Shown one piece after another: positions 10,240 through 20,910 of a stretch of 64,000 bases of DNA; positions within the stretch are counted from its first letter, which is position 1, and the number at the start of each line of letters is the position of its first letter. The notes under the pieces were generated by a model. The model ran no database searches. It was not told the origin of the DNA and saw nothing but the letters and a program-made list of their open reading frames with translations. A program made the position numbers and the translations under genes. Source of the stretch: Isoetes taiwanensis (Eukaryota; Streptophyta; Lycopodiopsida; Isoetales; Isoetaceae); NCBI GenBank assembly GCA_021234155.1, contig JAJEKV010000074.1:60001-124000 (forward strand). The letters are read 5' to 3'.

Positions 10240-11130
10240 TTGCAAGGTTGCGTATTAAACGGGAGCAAATCATTGAAACGGGAGCAAAAGGAATATTCCT
10301 CAAAGATTCCTTTTTTTTTTTTCCAAAAAGGGAGCTAAACTGAAGTAAAAAAATTATTTTGGTCATAAAATTGCATTTTGACCCCCCCAAAATCACTCAT
10401 TTTTTTGTGCAAAGAGAAAATTGACTATGTCAAAGTGACACTTTTCCTAACAGTGTGTTTTTAGAGAAAACCACTAATTTAAGTGTACATCCTACACAAC
10501 ATTTTGTTAGCTTGGATTGTATTCCAGAAAAGTTACTTTTAGGTTACAATTAGTCATTTTTTGATGATATAATATTTTAAAGTACCAAAATTATATTCCA
10601 GAATATACTTTTGCTATTCGAGGATAACAAAAGTGTATTCCGGAATACACTTTTGCTTTTCTTAAAAGTCAAAGTGTATTCCAGAATACATTTTTGTTCT
10701 TGCTCGAATTCAAAGTGTATTCCAGAATACACTTTTGCTGTACAAGTTTTTGAGACTCAACAGTGATCTTGCAATTTTCCAGGTTTTTTGGGTTTTTGGC
10801 ATTTTCAATGACCTTGCAATTTTCTCTATTTCAGTTAATTTGAATGACCTTGCAATTTTATTTTTTTATGTGCGATTTTATTTTGTTTTTTTATGTGGGA
10901 ATACATTTCCTATTCTAGAATAACAAAATGATAAACAAAGCAACATTAAATAGGCTTTTTGACATTTTCCATGACTTCACAATTTTTTTGGGTTGCCCCT
11001 AAGGGGGCAAACCCTCGTTTATGTGGGTTTATGGCATATTCCAAGTATATGTCAATATATACCTGGAATATGCCAATGACTGCTAAAAACCCAATATTAG
11101 GGGTAAATGCCAGGTCATTTCTGTTGGTGG
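10240..11130. other. AT-rich spacer with palindromes
   Basis: No gene is seen. At 10590-10740 there are three closely spaced palindromes built on TGTATTCC/GGAATACA; the one at 10628-10655 is a perfect 28-bp palindrome. At 10740-10880 'gaccttgcaattt' recurs about three times. A hairpin lies at 11033-11074, with ggcatattcca and tggaatatgcc as arms. The left edge (10240-10310) has 'aacgggagcaaa' repeats. Confidence 0.6.
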
Positions 11131-11353
11131 ATAGGCCCTCTCGAAACCGGTTAACTGGTGTTCAAATCTGTAGCTCCAAAACGCTTACGGCTTGTGGCTT
11201 GTAAATCGCCTGAAGATCTCTTCCAGCGCAACAGATAGATTGTCTTAGCTGTTATAGGTCCTAAGATCCACCTTCCTCCCAATCGGAACTCCATCCATCC
11301 ATATACACTTTCACATAGAATGATCCCTCGGCATTGTTTGCCGGAATCGGGCG

Positions 11354-11453
11354 ATGGCGTTTCTGCCGGTGTATGAGCAAACAGAGTCCGCTGAAATTTT
11401 GCATTGGGCAAGGACAAGGGCAAGGATGGGTTTTCAAAGACCGATGGTGGAAT
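11354..11453 (+). CDS. Possible orphan first coding exon
   Basis: An ATG at 11354 opens a 33-codon frame starting MAFLPVYEQTESAEILHWAR and ending at a TAG immediately followed by GTACGA, so it could equally be an exon ending just before a GT donor. The composition looks protein-like, and the preceding sequence is typical of a leader. I could not join it with confidence to any downstream exon; the low-copy sequence at 11640-11790 has open stretches but no recognisable domain. It may be a gene fragment. Confidence 0.25.
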
Positions 11454-12114
11454 AGGTACGATCTCCCTAGCAGAGAAGCAATCTAGCGGTAAAAGCTTCC
11501 ATACGGCTCTAAACTAGACTCGCTGTTTCCTTACTTCGGGGCTTTCATTTGCCACGGTCATTTTTTTCGTGATTCTCCGTTGCCCCTTTGTTGCATTTCT
11601 TTCCTTACGCTTTCGTCTTTATTTGGGCCATTGGGCTTCTACAAAAGAAGAACAAAATGCTCTTCTGAACTTCAGGTCGTTTTGATTCTAAACAAATTGC
11701 ATTCGCAACATGGACCAAGGGTGGGAAGCTGGCCGTCAGCGGCAAGGAATCACTTGCAACAAGTTGGTAGTTTCAAATGCTTTAGTTATTTTGTCTAATA
11801 TACTCATTACCTATTTGCTTGAATTGGGTTTTTCCTTGCCGGTGATGCAGTTCCTCTTTTCTAACATTATCTTACGCCATTTTACATGACACTTTTGAGG
11901 AAGGGCGGTCCTAGGTACCCAAGGAATGCAAGGTAAATGGCATTTTGAAACTTGGAAGAGGACTTAACCGCAGTTACGCCTTTAAATTTGGCCCTCAAAA
12001 GTCAAGTAAAAATGCCATTGTAAGCAAAGGGAAACTCTTGAAAAGAATGTGTGCAACATAGTATCTCATCCATGGGATATGAAAACAGAACGGCATGTCA
12101 CCTTTTGATTATTC

Positions 12115-13940
12115 TCAGTAAACATCTTCTCTCTTCTTGGCATTTGCAAATATATTTGAAGCTAGCACATATGCAGATGAGCAATGAGCATCAAGCGAAC
12201 TACTTCATGGAAGCATAAATTTCGCCTATCTCCATATCTCGGTGCATCCCGCAAGAATTGAGCAATGATGTCCATGAAACAATAGTAGCTTGATTAGTAC
12301 CATTAAGTAAATTTTCAGCCAGATCCCACGTCGCCCCGAAGGTCGACCATGCGGCTATAATGGTGAGCATCGGTACAATGCCATGTATTTCCCTCATGTA
12401 TTTGAAATATCGACGACCTTCATCTACAAGAGACCGCACGGCCGCAACTTGTGAAGGTTGTCTCATCCTGGTCTAATCCCTTTGCTTTGCATGCTCTCCA
12501 AATATCGCCTAGCCCACCAAAAAGTTGCCACCGTGAGCATATCCGATTGATCATTGCATTCCATGAGACTACATTTTGCTCGGGCAAAGATTCAAAAATA
12601 AGGCGTGCTTCTTCCAAGCTTCCACATTTAGCATACATATCGACAAGAGTACTACCAACAAAAATATTATTTTGGAGTTGACATTCTATAATTTGACCAT
12701 GTATCACCCCGCCATGTTCTATTGCATTCAAGCTTTTGCATGCCTTCGAACACTTGAAAATGTAATCATGATCCGGATTTACGCTTTCTTGTTGCATTTT
12801 CTCATAGAACCCCAAGGCATGAAGACCAGAATCATCTTTGGAAAACCCAACAATCATTGTGTTCCATGACACCGGATCTTTTTTTCAGCAGATTATCAAA
12901 TACTTCCGTGCTTCATCCAAAGATGCCACATTTAGCATACATATCAATGAGTGCATTCCCCACCACAAGATCCGACTCATATCTTCCTTTTTGCAATGTG
13001 CTCATGGATGAGTACGCCATAATCTATAGCTCCTATAATGCCGCATGCCTTCAAGGCACTTGAGCAGATAATTTTATTCGGTTTTATGCCCTCTTCTTGC
13101 ATTTTCTCAAAAAGCTTCAAAGCGCTAAGTGCCTTCACTATGCCGACAAGATCCTGCGATCATTGCACCCCATGAGAATATATCTTTATTTGACAGATCA
13201 CAAATATTTCACGTACCATCTCCAAATCCCCACATTTCCCATACATATCAATGAGGGTATTCACAAGGATGATATCTAATTCAAGGCCACTTTTGATGAT
13301 TTCCTCGTGAATAAGTCCTCCCCTAGTAAGATCGATACCCTTTGCACAAGCTTTAAGGACAAAGAATATAAACATACCTATTGCTTGTTATTCCCGAATG
13401 CCGTGATTCTCATTGCATACAACTTAAGAGCGGCCTCTCCTTTTCCATGTTTAGCATTGGCAGCTATAATTGCAGCCCATGTATGAACAGTTGGTTTCAC
13501 CGGTTTATGAAATACATCATTTGCATGATCCGGACATCCAAAGGATGCAAACAGACGATAAGATGGGAGCCCGTAAAGGCTTCTTTTCTCAAGTCCATTG
13601 CAAACTATGAGGGAATGGATTTTCCTAACATGTTTATCATGACCGCAAGCTTTCAAGAGAGAATAAGCAATATATGAAGATAAATGCCATCCCAAAACTA
13701 CTATGGACTCTATTGTCTCTTCAAAGTATCTCTTCACATAATTTATCCGATTCCTCGAAACCGTGACATTGTCAAAGCCCTCCGGGACCATATGTGCTTT
13801 GAGAGAGGCATTTGAGCAAGTTTTACCAATTGTTCTCGATAAGCGCATCCGGAAATAGAATTCTTAATGCAGGCTCTGGTATTGATCAAGGCAAGTATGG
13901 AGAACTCGGCTGAAATGTAAGTGCATAGCCGAAGTTCCAA
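12115..13940 (-). pseudogene. Pentatricopeptide-repeat (PLS-class PPR) pseudogene
   Basis: Successive minus-strand frames give classic PLS-PPR text. Near 13160-13375 are LKACAKGIDL and LVNTLIDMYGKCGDLEM. Near 12420-12872 are SWNTMIVGFS, LVDMYAKCGSLEEARLIFE and VVSWNAMI. Near 12200-12466 are VDEGRRYF and WTSLLNSCGMHRDMEIGE, resembling E-motif sequence, followed by an AYVLASNIFA-like end at about 12120-12160. Plant proteins of this class act in organelle RNA editing or processing by sequence-specific binding. At least six frame changes and several stops interrupt the frame. Several breaks sit at former CAG sites (for example 'acttagcgc' where 'actcaggc' is expected), so part of the damage could be consensus error. 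A DYW domain was not seen. Confidence 0.85.
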
Positions 13941-14640
13941 ACCGTCATTTTGGCATTTTAAAGGTTAAAAGTAACTCCAACATTTCTATTTGTATGTTGA
14001 AAATGATCCAAGACTATAAATACGAATGTTATCCGCAAGATCAGCTATTTTTGCTTTTCGAACCACCAATCAAGAAAGCAAACCGGGTTTATGTGTAACT
14101 AAGTACTCCACAATCATCTTCATATGAAACTGAATGAAGCTCTATTACGTTTTCGCAAAGCAACCGAGAGAAACTCCTTTAATTTGCAGATTAACCAGAC
14201 CTTGTTTGTAGACCATTGAAATCAACTATTCGACGTAGATGAGATGGCGCCTTTTAGGTTCGAAAGAGCGCAGTAAGTTATGCACTATCATGCTAATGAA
14301 AATGACAAAGAAACGTTGCATTTTTAAGCTTTACATTCTTTAGGTTGTAGCTACGTCAAGTGTTAATGGGTCAAGTGTTGATGGGTCATGTGTGATCATG
14401 GAATCACAGAATAAGGGTCAGAATATGCCAAGTCAAGGTTTGAGGCCCTCTTATAGCACAACGCTCTCCATGCGCCAAAAAATACCAATATGGGAGCCCT
14501 GAGCCTAAATGTGGTGACAGATTAAAAGAGAGTAAAGAGATATGCACAAAGCAATAGAGGTGACATAACCTGTGACGTTCCCCGAAAATGTACGCCATAA
14601 ATACATATATTTCTAGACCTCGTCACCGTACAACTGATAA
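13941..14640. other. Spacer, no gene seen
   Basis: Low-copy AT-rich sequence lies upstream of the PPR relic. A short direct repeat 'aatgggtcaagtgttgatgg' near 14365 is the only structure noticed. It may include the former promoter of the PPR gene. Confidence 0.4.
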
Positions 14641-14679
14641 TATTACTACCATGTTTAGCATAAGCCAGGCATATAGACT

Positions 14680-15145
14680 ATTATCCTAGGAACAATAAAG
14701 GTAGAGTGCATAGTAAAGATGGTTAAGGAAATTTCTGAGAATAAGTAGTCTGGGATTATGGGACCAGATAAGATAAGTGTAAATATCATGGCCAATTTAG
14801 CTAGTTAATTGTTAACTTGAATAGTTGGAAAGACTCTAAAGTTTATGTATTGGTAATATGACCACTTTAATGGCTGTTTATAATGCATGACCACTTTAAA
14901 TTGCTGTACATATATATGCTGGTAATTTTATTGCCTTACTAATTATCTTGGGAACAATAAAGTTAGAGTGCATAGTAATGGCGGTTAAAGAAATTTCTGA
15001 GAATAAGAAATCTGGATTATGAGACCAGATTAGATAAGTGTAAAGACCTTGGCTACTTTATTGTTAACTTGGTTAACTGGAAGGACTCTAAAGCGTATTT
15101 ATTGGTAATGTGACTACTTTAATTGCTGTAATGCATGAGCATCTT
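14680..15145 (+). repeat. ~263-bp tandem duplication
   Basis: The sequence from 'aacaataaaggtagagtgca' (about 14689) to 'actttaatggctg' is repeated from about 14951 with scattered differences and small indels. No coding potential was seen. Confidence 0.75.
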
Positions 15146-15339
15146 AGAACCAGCTTGACAGCACATATGTGTTGTAGGTTTTAAGATGTAGATTGAATAT
15201 CTTTAATCTTGCATTCTTAGATAGAATGCTAGCAGGGTGAAGGGGGGATAACCCCAAGTGCGCTTAAGACGCCTGCTATCCCATTCAAAATCAACCATTC
15301 TAATGACAGTAATGGTATCTGGTCTGGTTTTCCGGATCA

Positions 15340-16057
15340 GGTAGAAAGTTTTTTTATTATTATTATTTTTTTTTTTGTTGAAGGACGACAGTCTATTATT
15401 CATGAAAAAATCAAGAAACATACAAGAGGTCTGTGAAATGGGACTCAAAACCTAGAGGACTACGAAGTCCCCTAAGCAAAACCACCCATACACAAGTACA
15501 TAATCAAATATCTTGTACCATCTTGAGGCGTTTAATAGCCTCATCACAATCAGCATGTTCTACCACATCAATACAATCATTACTAGACATCGTATTATCT
15601 GAACTCTGGAGATTATGACGCGCAGGGGCCTCACGGCATACCTTCTTTGACCTCTTCCTTGCACGAGATCCCATCCTGGCAACCTTTTTCCAAGTGGCAT
15701 GTTGCCATAACGCTCTATTACTTGGACTATTAGGACAATCATCCATAACTATCTTAGACGTATCAGGAGAAGAAGAAGTGTCACCTTGAGGAATAAAGGG
15801 AACAATAGGTGCATGTGAAGGTACAAATGCAGGAACAATAGGCGTATACTTAGGTGCTAGAGACAACGTCGTTGGAGCTAGACGTATATCAACTTCACTC
15901 CTAGAAACATCACCTTGCGAAGTAAAAGGAACAATAGATGCAGAGGATGGTGCTAAAGACAGTGCCATTGGAACTGGATGTAAATCAACTTCCATAGCCG
16001 AGGAGTGTAAAACAACTGGCATAGGTTGATCATGAGTAGGTGCAGAATTAACACCAT
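15340..16057 (-). mobile_element. Poly(A) retroposon with a single ORF, copy 1
   Basis: Read on the minus strand, an ORF (15504-16022) is followed by a 3' segment homologous to 52560-52700 (shared phrases 'gggtggttttgctta' and 'ctaggttttgagtccca') and then by an A-rich end (plus-strand T run near 15350-15378). The same ORF/3'-UTR/poly(A) order occurs in plus orientation at 51990-52728. The pair defines a retroposed family, either LINE ORF1 fragments or a non-autonomous element. The 5' side abuts an (ATT)n run. Confidence 0.65.
15504..16022 (-). CDS. Retroposon ORF (ORF1-like), function unknown
   Basis: A 172-codon frame begins MPVVLHSSAMEVDL and ends DCDEAIKRLKMVQDI. It is Pro/Ser/Ala-rich in the first half and has a basic stretch SRARKRSKK in the second. 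The plus-strand relative at 51989-52578 has the matching pieces LPVAFHSSAMED and DDCNEAIKRLNVAQRL, so both ends of the protein are conserved. No zinc knuckle or enzymatic motif is visible. A nucleic-acid-binding ORF1 of a LINE is the most likely identity, by context only. The true start may lie upstream, outside the preserved sequence. Confidence 0.5.
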   Translation of the reverse strand: MPVVLHSSAMEVDLHPVPMALSLAPSSASIVPFTSQGDVSRSEVDIRLAPTTLSLAPKYTPIVPAFVPSHAPIVPFIPQGDTSSSPDTSKIVMDDCPNSPSNRALWQHATWKKVARMGSRARKRSKKVCREAPARHNLQSSDNTMSSNDCIDVVEHADCDEAIKRLKMVQDI

Positions 16058-16058
16058 G

Positions 16059-16131
<73 letters not shown>

Positions 16132-16137
16132 TTATTA
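16058..16137 (+). repeat. (ATT)n microsatellite
   Basis: About 80 bp of near-perfect ATT repeats lie between the poly(A) retroposon and the first 2.4-kb unit. Shorter 'ttattattaat' remnants stand at the same relative place before units 2 and 3 (18483 and 20899). Confidence 0.95.
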
Positions 16138-18492
16138 AATGATATTTTAAGTTAGCCACATGTTGGCTTTCAAGTTAGCTACATCTTGGCTCCAAGTTGG
16201 CTACTTACTGATTTCTTAAATTTGAAAGTCTAATGTTAATACCATCACTAAGTGAATGCATAGCATGATGGCTTGGCCAAACCTACTCATAGCATGTGGT
16301 ATAGGACCACAGGAGCATGCATCTTGGCTTAGCCAAACTCAGAAATACACTCATAATAAGAAGTATGAATAATAGTGATCCATACTGCATTGACCAATGC
16401 ACTTGAGCAAACCTAGGTGCTTGGAACCTAGGACTTCTAAATAGTACCTAGGACTTCTTCAAGCAATGGTATTTAACTCCATCTAGCTTCATTTATCATT
16501 GGATATTAAATTTGAGGATAAATGCAATATTTTGCAAGGTGGCTTTCTATTTCTCATGATAATATCAAGTCTTAAGTCTCATAGTATTCCAGATTATGCA
16601 GGTAAGTAACTGGAGAGCCTAGATTGTTCACATATATTATGAAATTCTAATATATAAAAAGTTTAAAATAATGAGATGTTTAGGGTAAGTATTTTGAAAA
16701 CCCTAAACGTGCATCACTTTGCATCATTCTCGGCGGCTGCCAGACAAGCCCCTGAGGATTCTGACTCCTGCATGTTCTTATATGCTCTAAGAAAAGAACA
16801 TAGCCAATTTCGGCCCTTGTTTGAAAGTTTTTGTGGAAAACCTATAACATGGTTTATTCGAATCTGTGAAGCATAGACATGCAATCCAGTTCTACAATCC
16901 AGGTTTGCAAATGCTGAAATACTTTGCATTATCTACCTTTATTTCATTTAGACTATGCTGCCACGGGCTTTACTAAGATAGTTTATGAGCATATCTATTT
17001 AGATGTCTCCTTCTCTACAGATACTTTGTGTATGAGATTTTTTGTAAAAAGCTGCTGATTCCTTCTTATATTTGCCTCTATTACTAACGGAGGACAAAAG
17101 TGCCACATTGGGTGAAGGGTTATACGCCGAAAAAACCCAATGTACCTTTTGGCCCTCACAGATTTACCATTTTCATGCTAAATTTGTGTTGATTGGCTGC
17201 AGATACGGGTTTTTTCTTCTCAATGTGGCGTCTTTTGTCTTGTGAAGTTTATTGTAGCTGGCAATGGTGATGGAATCAAGCCAAAGATTACACAAATGGT
17301 GTTGTCCTTAAGTTACAGGAATATTACTCTGCCTTTTTTTAATTTATAGCTGGATCTATTACTTGGATAGACAAATGCTTGGATTCATTTATTTTCTCTA
17401 TTTAAATTGAAGCATTATGGCGATTTTGCACTAAATATAAATATGATAAACATATGATTCGATAACATTTGGCTGGTTAAATTGTGAATTAGCCTGGCGA
17501 TAATGGCAAAGGCCGTTATGGCATCAGAGGAATATCAGTCCCAGATTTATTACATTGGTTGGAATTCTTAGTTCAAGAAAGAGTCGTATTTGCTGTTTAA
17601 GGTCAAAGTATGCTGCTATTTCCTATATCAAAACATGCTGCAATTTCCTGTGTCTCAGTCCACAAATGACTATTGAGAGTTTTAAGTCAAATGGCATAAA
17701 AGGGAAATTATCCCTTGCATGTATGAGCACTATGGCTCTTATTTATCATAGTGCAGAAGACAGAAGACGTTCTAGAAATGAAGCCAGATGGCACTTCATT
17801 GCCAACATCATTCTGGAATATTTCATTTATTGAAAAATGAGGTCGATTGGCACTTCATTACGCAATCTCATCCTGGAATATTTGATTTATTGGAAATGAG
17901 GCCAAGAGGCCATCCTGTAGTATTTGCTTTACCTATAAAAATGTAAATCCACCACTTATAAGTATGCATATGAGATAAGACTCCACATTTCAGTTGTAAA
18001 AGTGAATCATAAAATGGAGACAAAATATGAGTCTGCTTGTTGTGCCATAGACCATAGGATAAGAGCAACACTGGTAAAACCAATGAATGGAAGTATCTAA
18101 AAAAAACCCAGACAGCACTAGCCTATACTAGCACAATCATCTACCTCGGTCAATCCCTTGGTAGTATTATCCATCCATACATGGACTAGGCTAATCCAGG
18201 ATGGTACTCCACATCCATAGTCTCAGGCACTTATCAAAGCATATAAAACCAGCCTAGTATTATAGGGCACAAAGTAAACTCAACCTTTAAAGTTCATATA
18301 CAAGAAATTGAAGCGGGTATAAAGAGGTATTTATGTGCTCGTTTCAATTTTTTCTAATTATATTAATTGTGATTATAGGGTAAGGCATGACCCCTGCTGT
18401 AATGGTAGGGTCATGTCCACCCTATGATTACAATATGACAAGCAGTGGTCTGTCATATCCTACGGTAGGAGGTAGGTTTTTTTTATTATTAA
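16137..18492 (+). repeat. 2.4-kb tandem unit, copy A
   Basis: This is the first of three direct copies, beginning 'aaatgatattttaagttag'. It lacks about 65 bp present in copies B and C (at about 16750) and about 20 bp near 17910. A telobox-like aaaaccctaaa sits at about 16698, inside a short hairpin, and a long imperfect hairpin lies at 18364-18436. The 92-codon ORF at 17555-17833 is identical in copy B but ends in a low-complexity context and matches no family I know. I see no LTR, RT, gag or transposase signature. Confidence 0.85.
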
Positions 18493-20910
18493 TAAATGAT
18501 ATTTTAAGTTAGCCACATGTTGGCTTTCAAGTTAGCTATATCTTGGCTCCAAGTTGGCTACTTACTGATTTCTTAAATTTGAAAGTCTAATGTTAATACC
18601 ATCACTAAGTGAATGCATAGCATGATGGCTTGGCCAAACCTACTCATAGCATGTGGTATAGGACCACAGGAGCATGCATCTTGGCTTAGCCAAACTCAAA
18701 TACACTCATAATAAGAAGTATGAATAATAGTGATCCATACTGCAATGCACTTGAGCAAACCTAGGTGCTTGGAACCTAGGACTTCTAAATAGTACCTAGG
18801 ACTTCTTCAAGCAATGGTATTTAACTCCATCTAGCTTCATTTATCATTGGATATTAAATTTGAGGATAAATGCAATATTTTGCAAGGTGGCTTTCTATTT
18901 CTCATGATAATATCAAGTCTTAAGTCTCATAGTATTCCAGATTATGCAGGTAAGTAACTGGAGAGCCTAGATTTTTCACATATATTATGAAATTCTAATA
19001 TATAGAAAGTTTAAAATAATGAGATGTTTAGGGTAAGTATTTTGAAAACCCTAAACGGGCATCACTTTGCATCATTCTCGGCGGCTGCCAGACAAGCGCC
19101 TGAGGTTCTGTTCTTGATTTCTTTTGCCTGATCAGTATGGGATGCCCAATTTTGGCCCATTCTTTGAAGATTCGTGACTCCTGCATGTTCTTATATGCTC
19201 TAAGAAAAGAACATAGCCAATTTCGGCCCTTGTTTGAAAGTTTTTGTGGAAAACCTAACATGGTTTATTCGAATCTGTGAAGCATAGACATGCAATCCAG
19301 TTCTGCAATCCAGGTTTGCAAATGCTGAAATACTTTGCATTATCCACCTTTATTTCATTTAGACTATGCTGCCACGGGCTTTACTAAGATAGTTTATGAG
19401 CATATCTATTTAGATGTCTCCTTCTCTACAGATACTTTGTGTATGAGATTTTTTGTAAAAAGCTGCTGATTCCTTCTTATATTTGCCTCTATTACTAACG
19501 GAGGACAAAAGTGCTACATTGGGTGAAGGGTTATATGCCGAAAAAACCCAATGTACCTTTTGGCCCTCACAGATTTACCATTTTCATGCTAAATTTGTGT
19601 TGATTGGCTGCAGGTACAGGTTTTTTCCTCTCAATGTGGTGTCTTTTGTCTTGTGAAGTTTATTGTAGCTGGCAATGGTGATGGAATCAAGCCAAAGATT
19701 ACACAAATGGTGTTGTCCTTAAGTTACAGGAATATTACTCTGCCTTTTTTTAATTTATAGCTGGATCTATTACTTGGATAGACAAATGCTTGGATTCATT
19801 TATTTTCTCTATTTAAATTGAAGCATTATGGTGATTTTGCACTAAATATAAATATGATAAACATATGATTCGATAACATTTGGCTGGTTAAATTGTGAAC
19901 TAGCCTGGCGATAATGGCAAAGGCCGTTATGGCATCAGAGGAATATCAGTCCCAGATTTATTACATTGGTTGGAATTCTTAGTTCAAGAAAGAGTCGTAT
20001 TTGCTGTTTAAGGTCAAAGTATGCTGCTATTTCCTATATCAAAACATGCTGCAATTTCCTGTGTCTCAGTCCACAAATGACTATTGAGAGTTTTAAGTCA
20101 AATGGCATAAAAGGGAAATTATCCCTTGCATGTATGAGCACTATGGCTCTTATTTATCATAGTGCAGAAGACAGAAGACGTTCTAGAAATGAAGCCAGAT
20201 GGCACTTCATTGCCAACATCATTCTGGAATATTTCATTTATTGAAAAATGAGGTCGAGTGGCACTTCATTACGCAATCTCATCCTGGAATATTTGATTTA
20301 TTGGAAATGAGGCCAAGAGGCACTTCATTACCAAATGTCATCCTGTAGTATTTGCTTTACCTATAAAAATGTAAATCCACCACCATATGAGATAAGACTC
20401 CACATTTCAGTTGTAAAAGTGAATCATAAAATGGAGACAAAATATGAGTCTGCTTGTTGTGCCACAGACCATAGGATAAGAGCAACACTGGTAAAACCAA
20501 TGAATGGAAGTATCTAAAAAAAACCCAGACAGCACTAGCCTATACTAGCACAATCATCTACCTCGGTCAATCCCTTGGTAGTATTATCCATCCATACATG
20601 GACTAGGCTAATCCAGGATGGTACTCCACATCCATAGTCTCAGGCACTTATCAAAGCATATAAAACCAGCCTAGTATTATAGGGCACAAAGTAAACTCAA
20701 CCTTTAAAGTTCATATACAAGAAATTGAAGCGGGTATAAAGAGGTATTTATGTGCTCGTTTCAATTTTTTCTAATTATATTAATTGTGATTATAGGGTAA
20801 GGCATGACCCCTGCTGTAATGGTAGGGTCATGTCCACCCTATGATTACAATATGACAAGCAGTGGTCTGTCATATCCTACGGTAGGAGGTAGGTTTTTTT
20901 TATTATTAAT
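18493..20910 (+). repeat. 2.4-kb tandem unit, copy B
   Basis: This is the second direct copy, 2418 bp long and more than 95% identical by eye to its neighbours. It differs by loss of about 7 bp near 18744 ('ctgcaatgcac', where A and C have 'ctgcattgaccaatgcac'). It carries the ~65-bp segment missing from A, and the long hairpin at 20780-20852. Confidence 0.85.

Larger units (their letters stand above)
8024..10240 (+). repeat. 559-bp tandem array carrying tRNA-Gly(TCC) sequences
   Basis: The start phrase 'agcacatgttgtt' recurs at about 8026, 8585, 9146, 9531 and 10090, giving periods of 559, 561, 385 and 559 bp. Each full unit holds a degenerate tRNA-like copy, a truncated tRNA 5' half fused to 'gggagccatctggac', and a well-formed tRNA-Gly(TCC) copy. 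The 385-bp unit has lost its good tRNA through an internal deletion ending at about 9403. The last unit breaks off near 10240. Confidence 0.9.

Noticed and set aside
17555-17833. 92-codon ORF identical at 19966-20244
   Set aside because: Its conservation is explained by the tandem duplication of the whole 2.4-kb unit. The third copy is cut, and no domain or splice context supports a gene.
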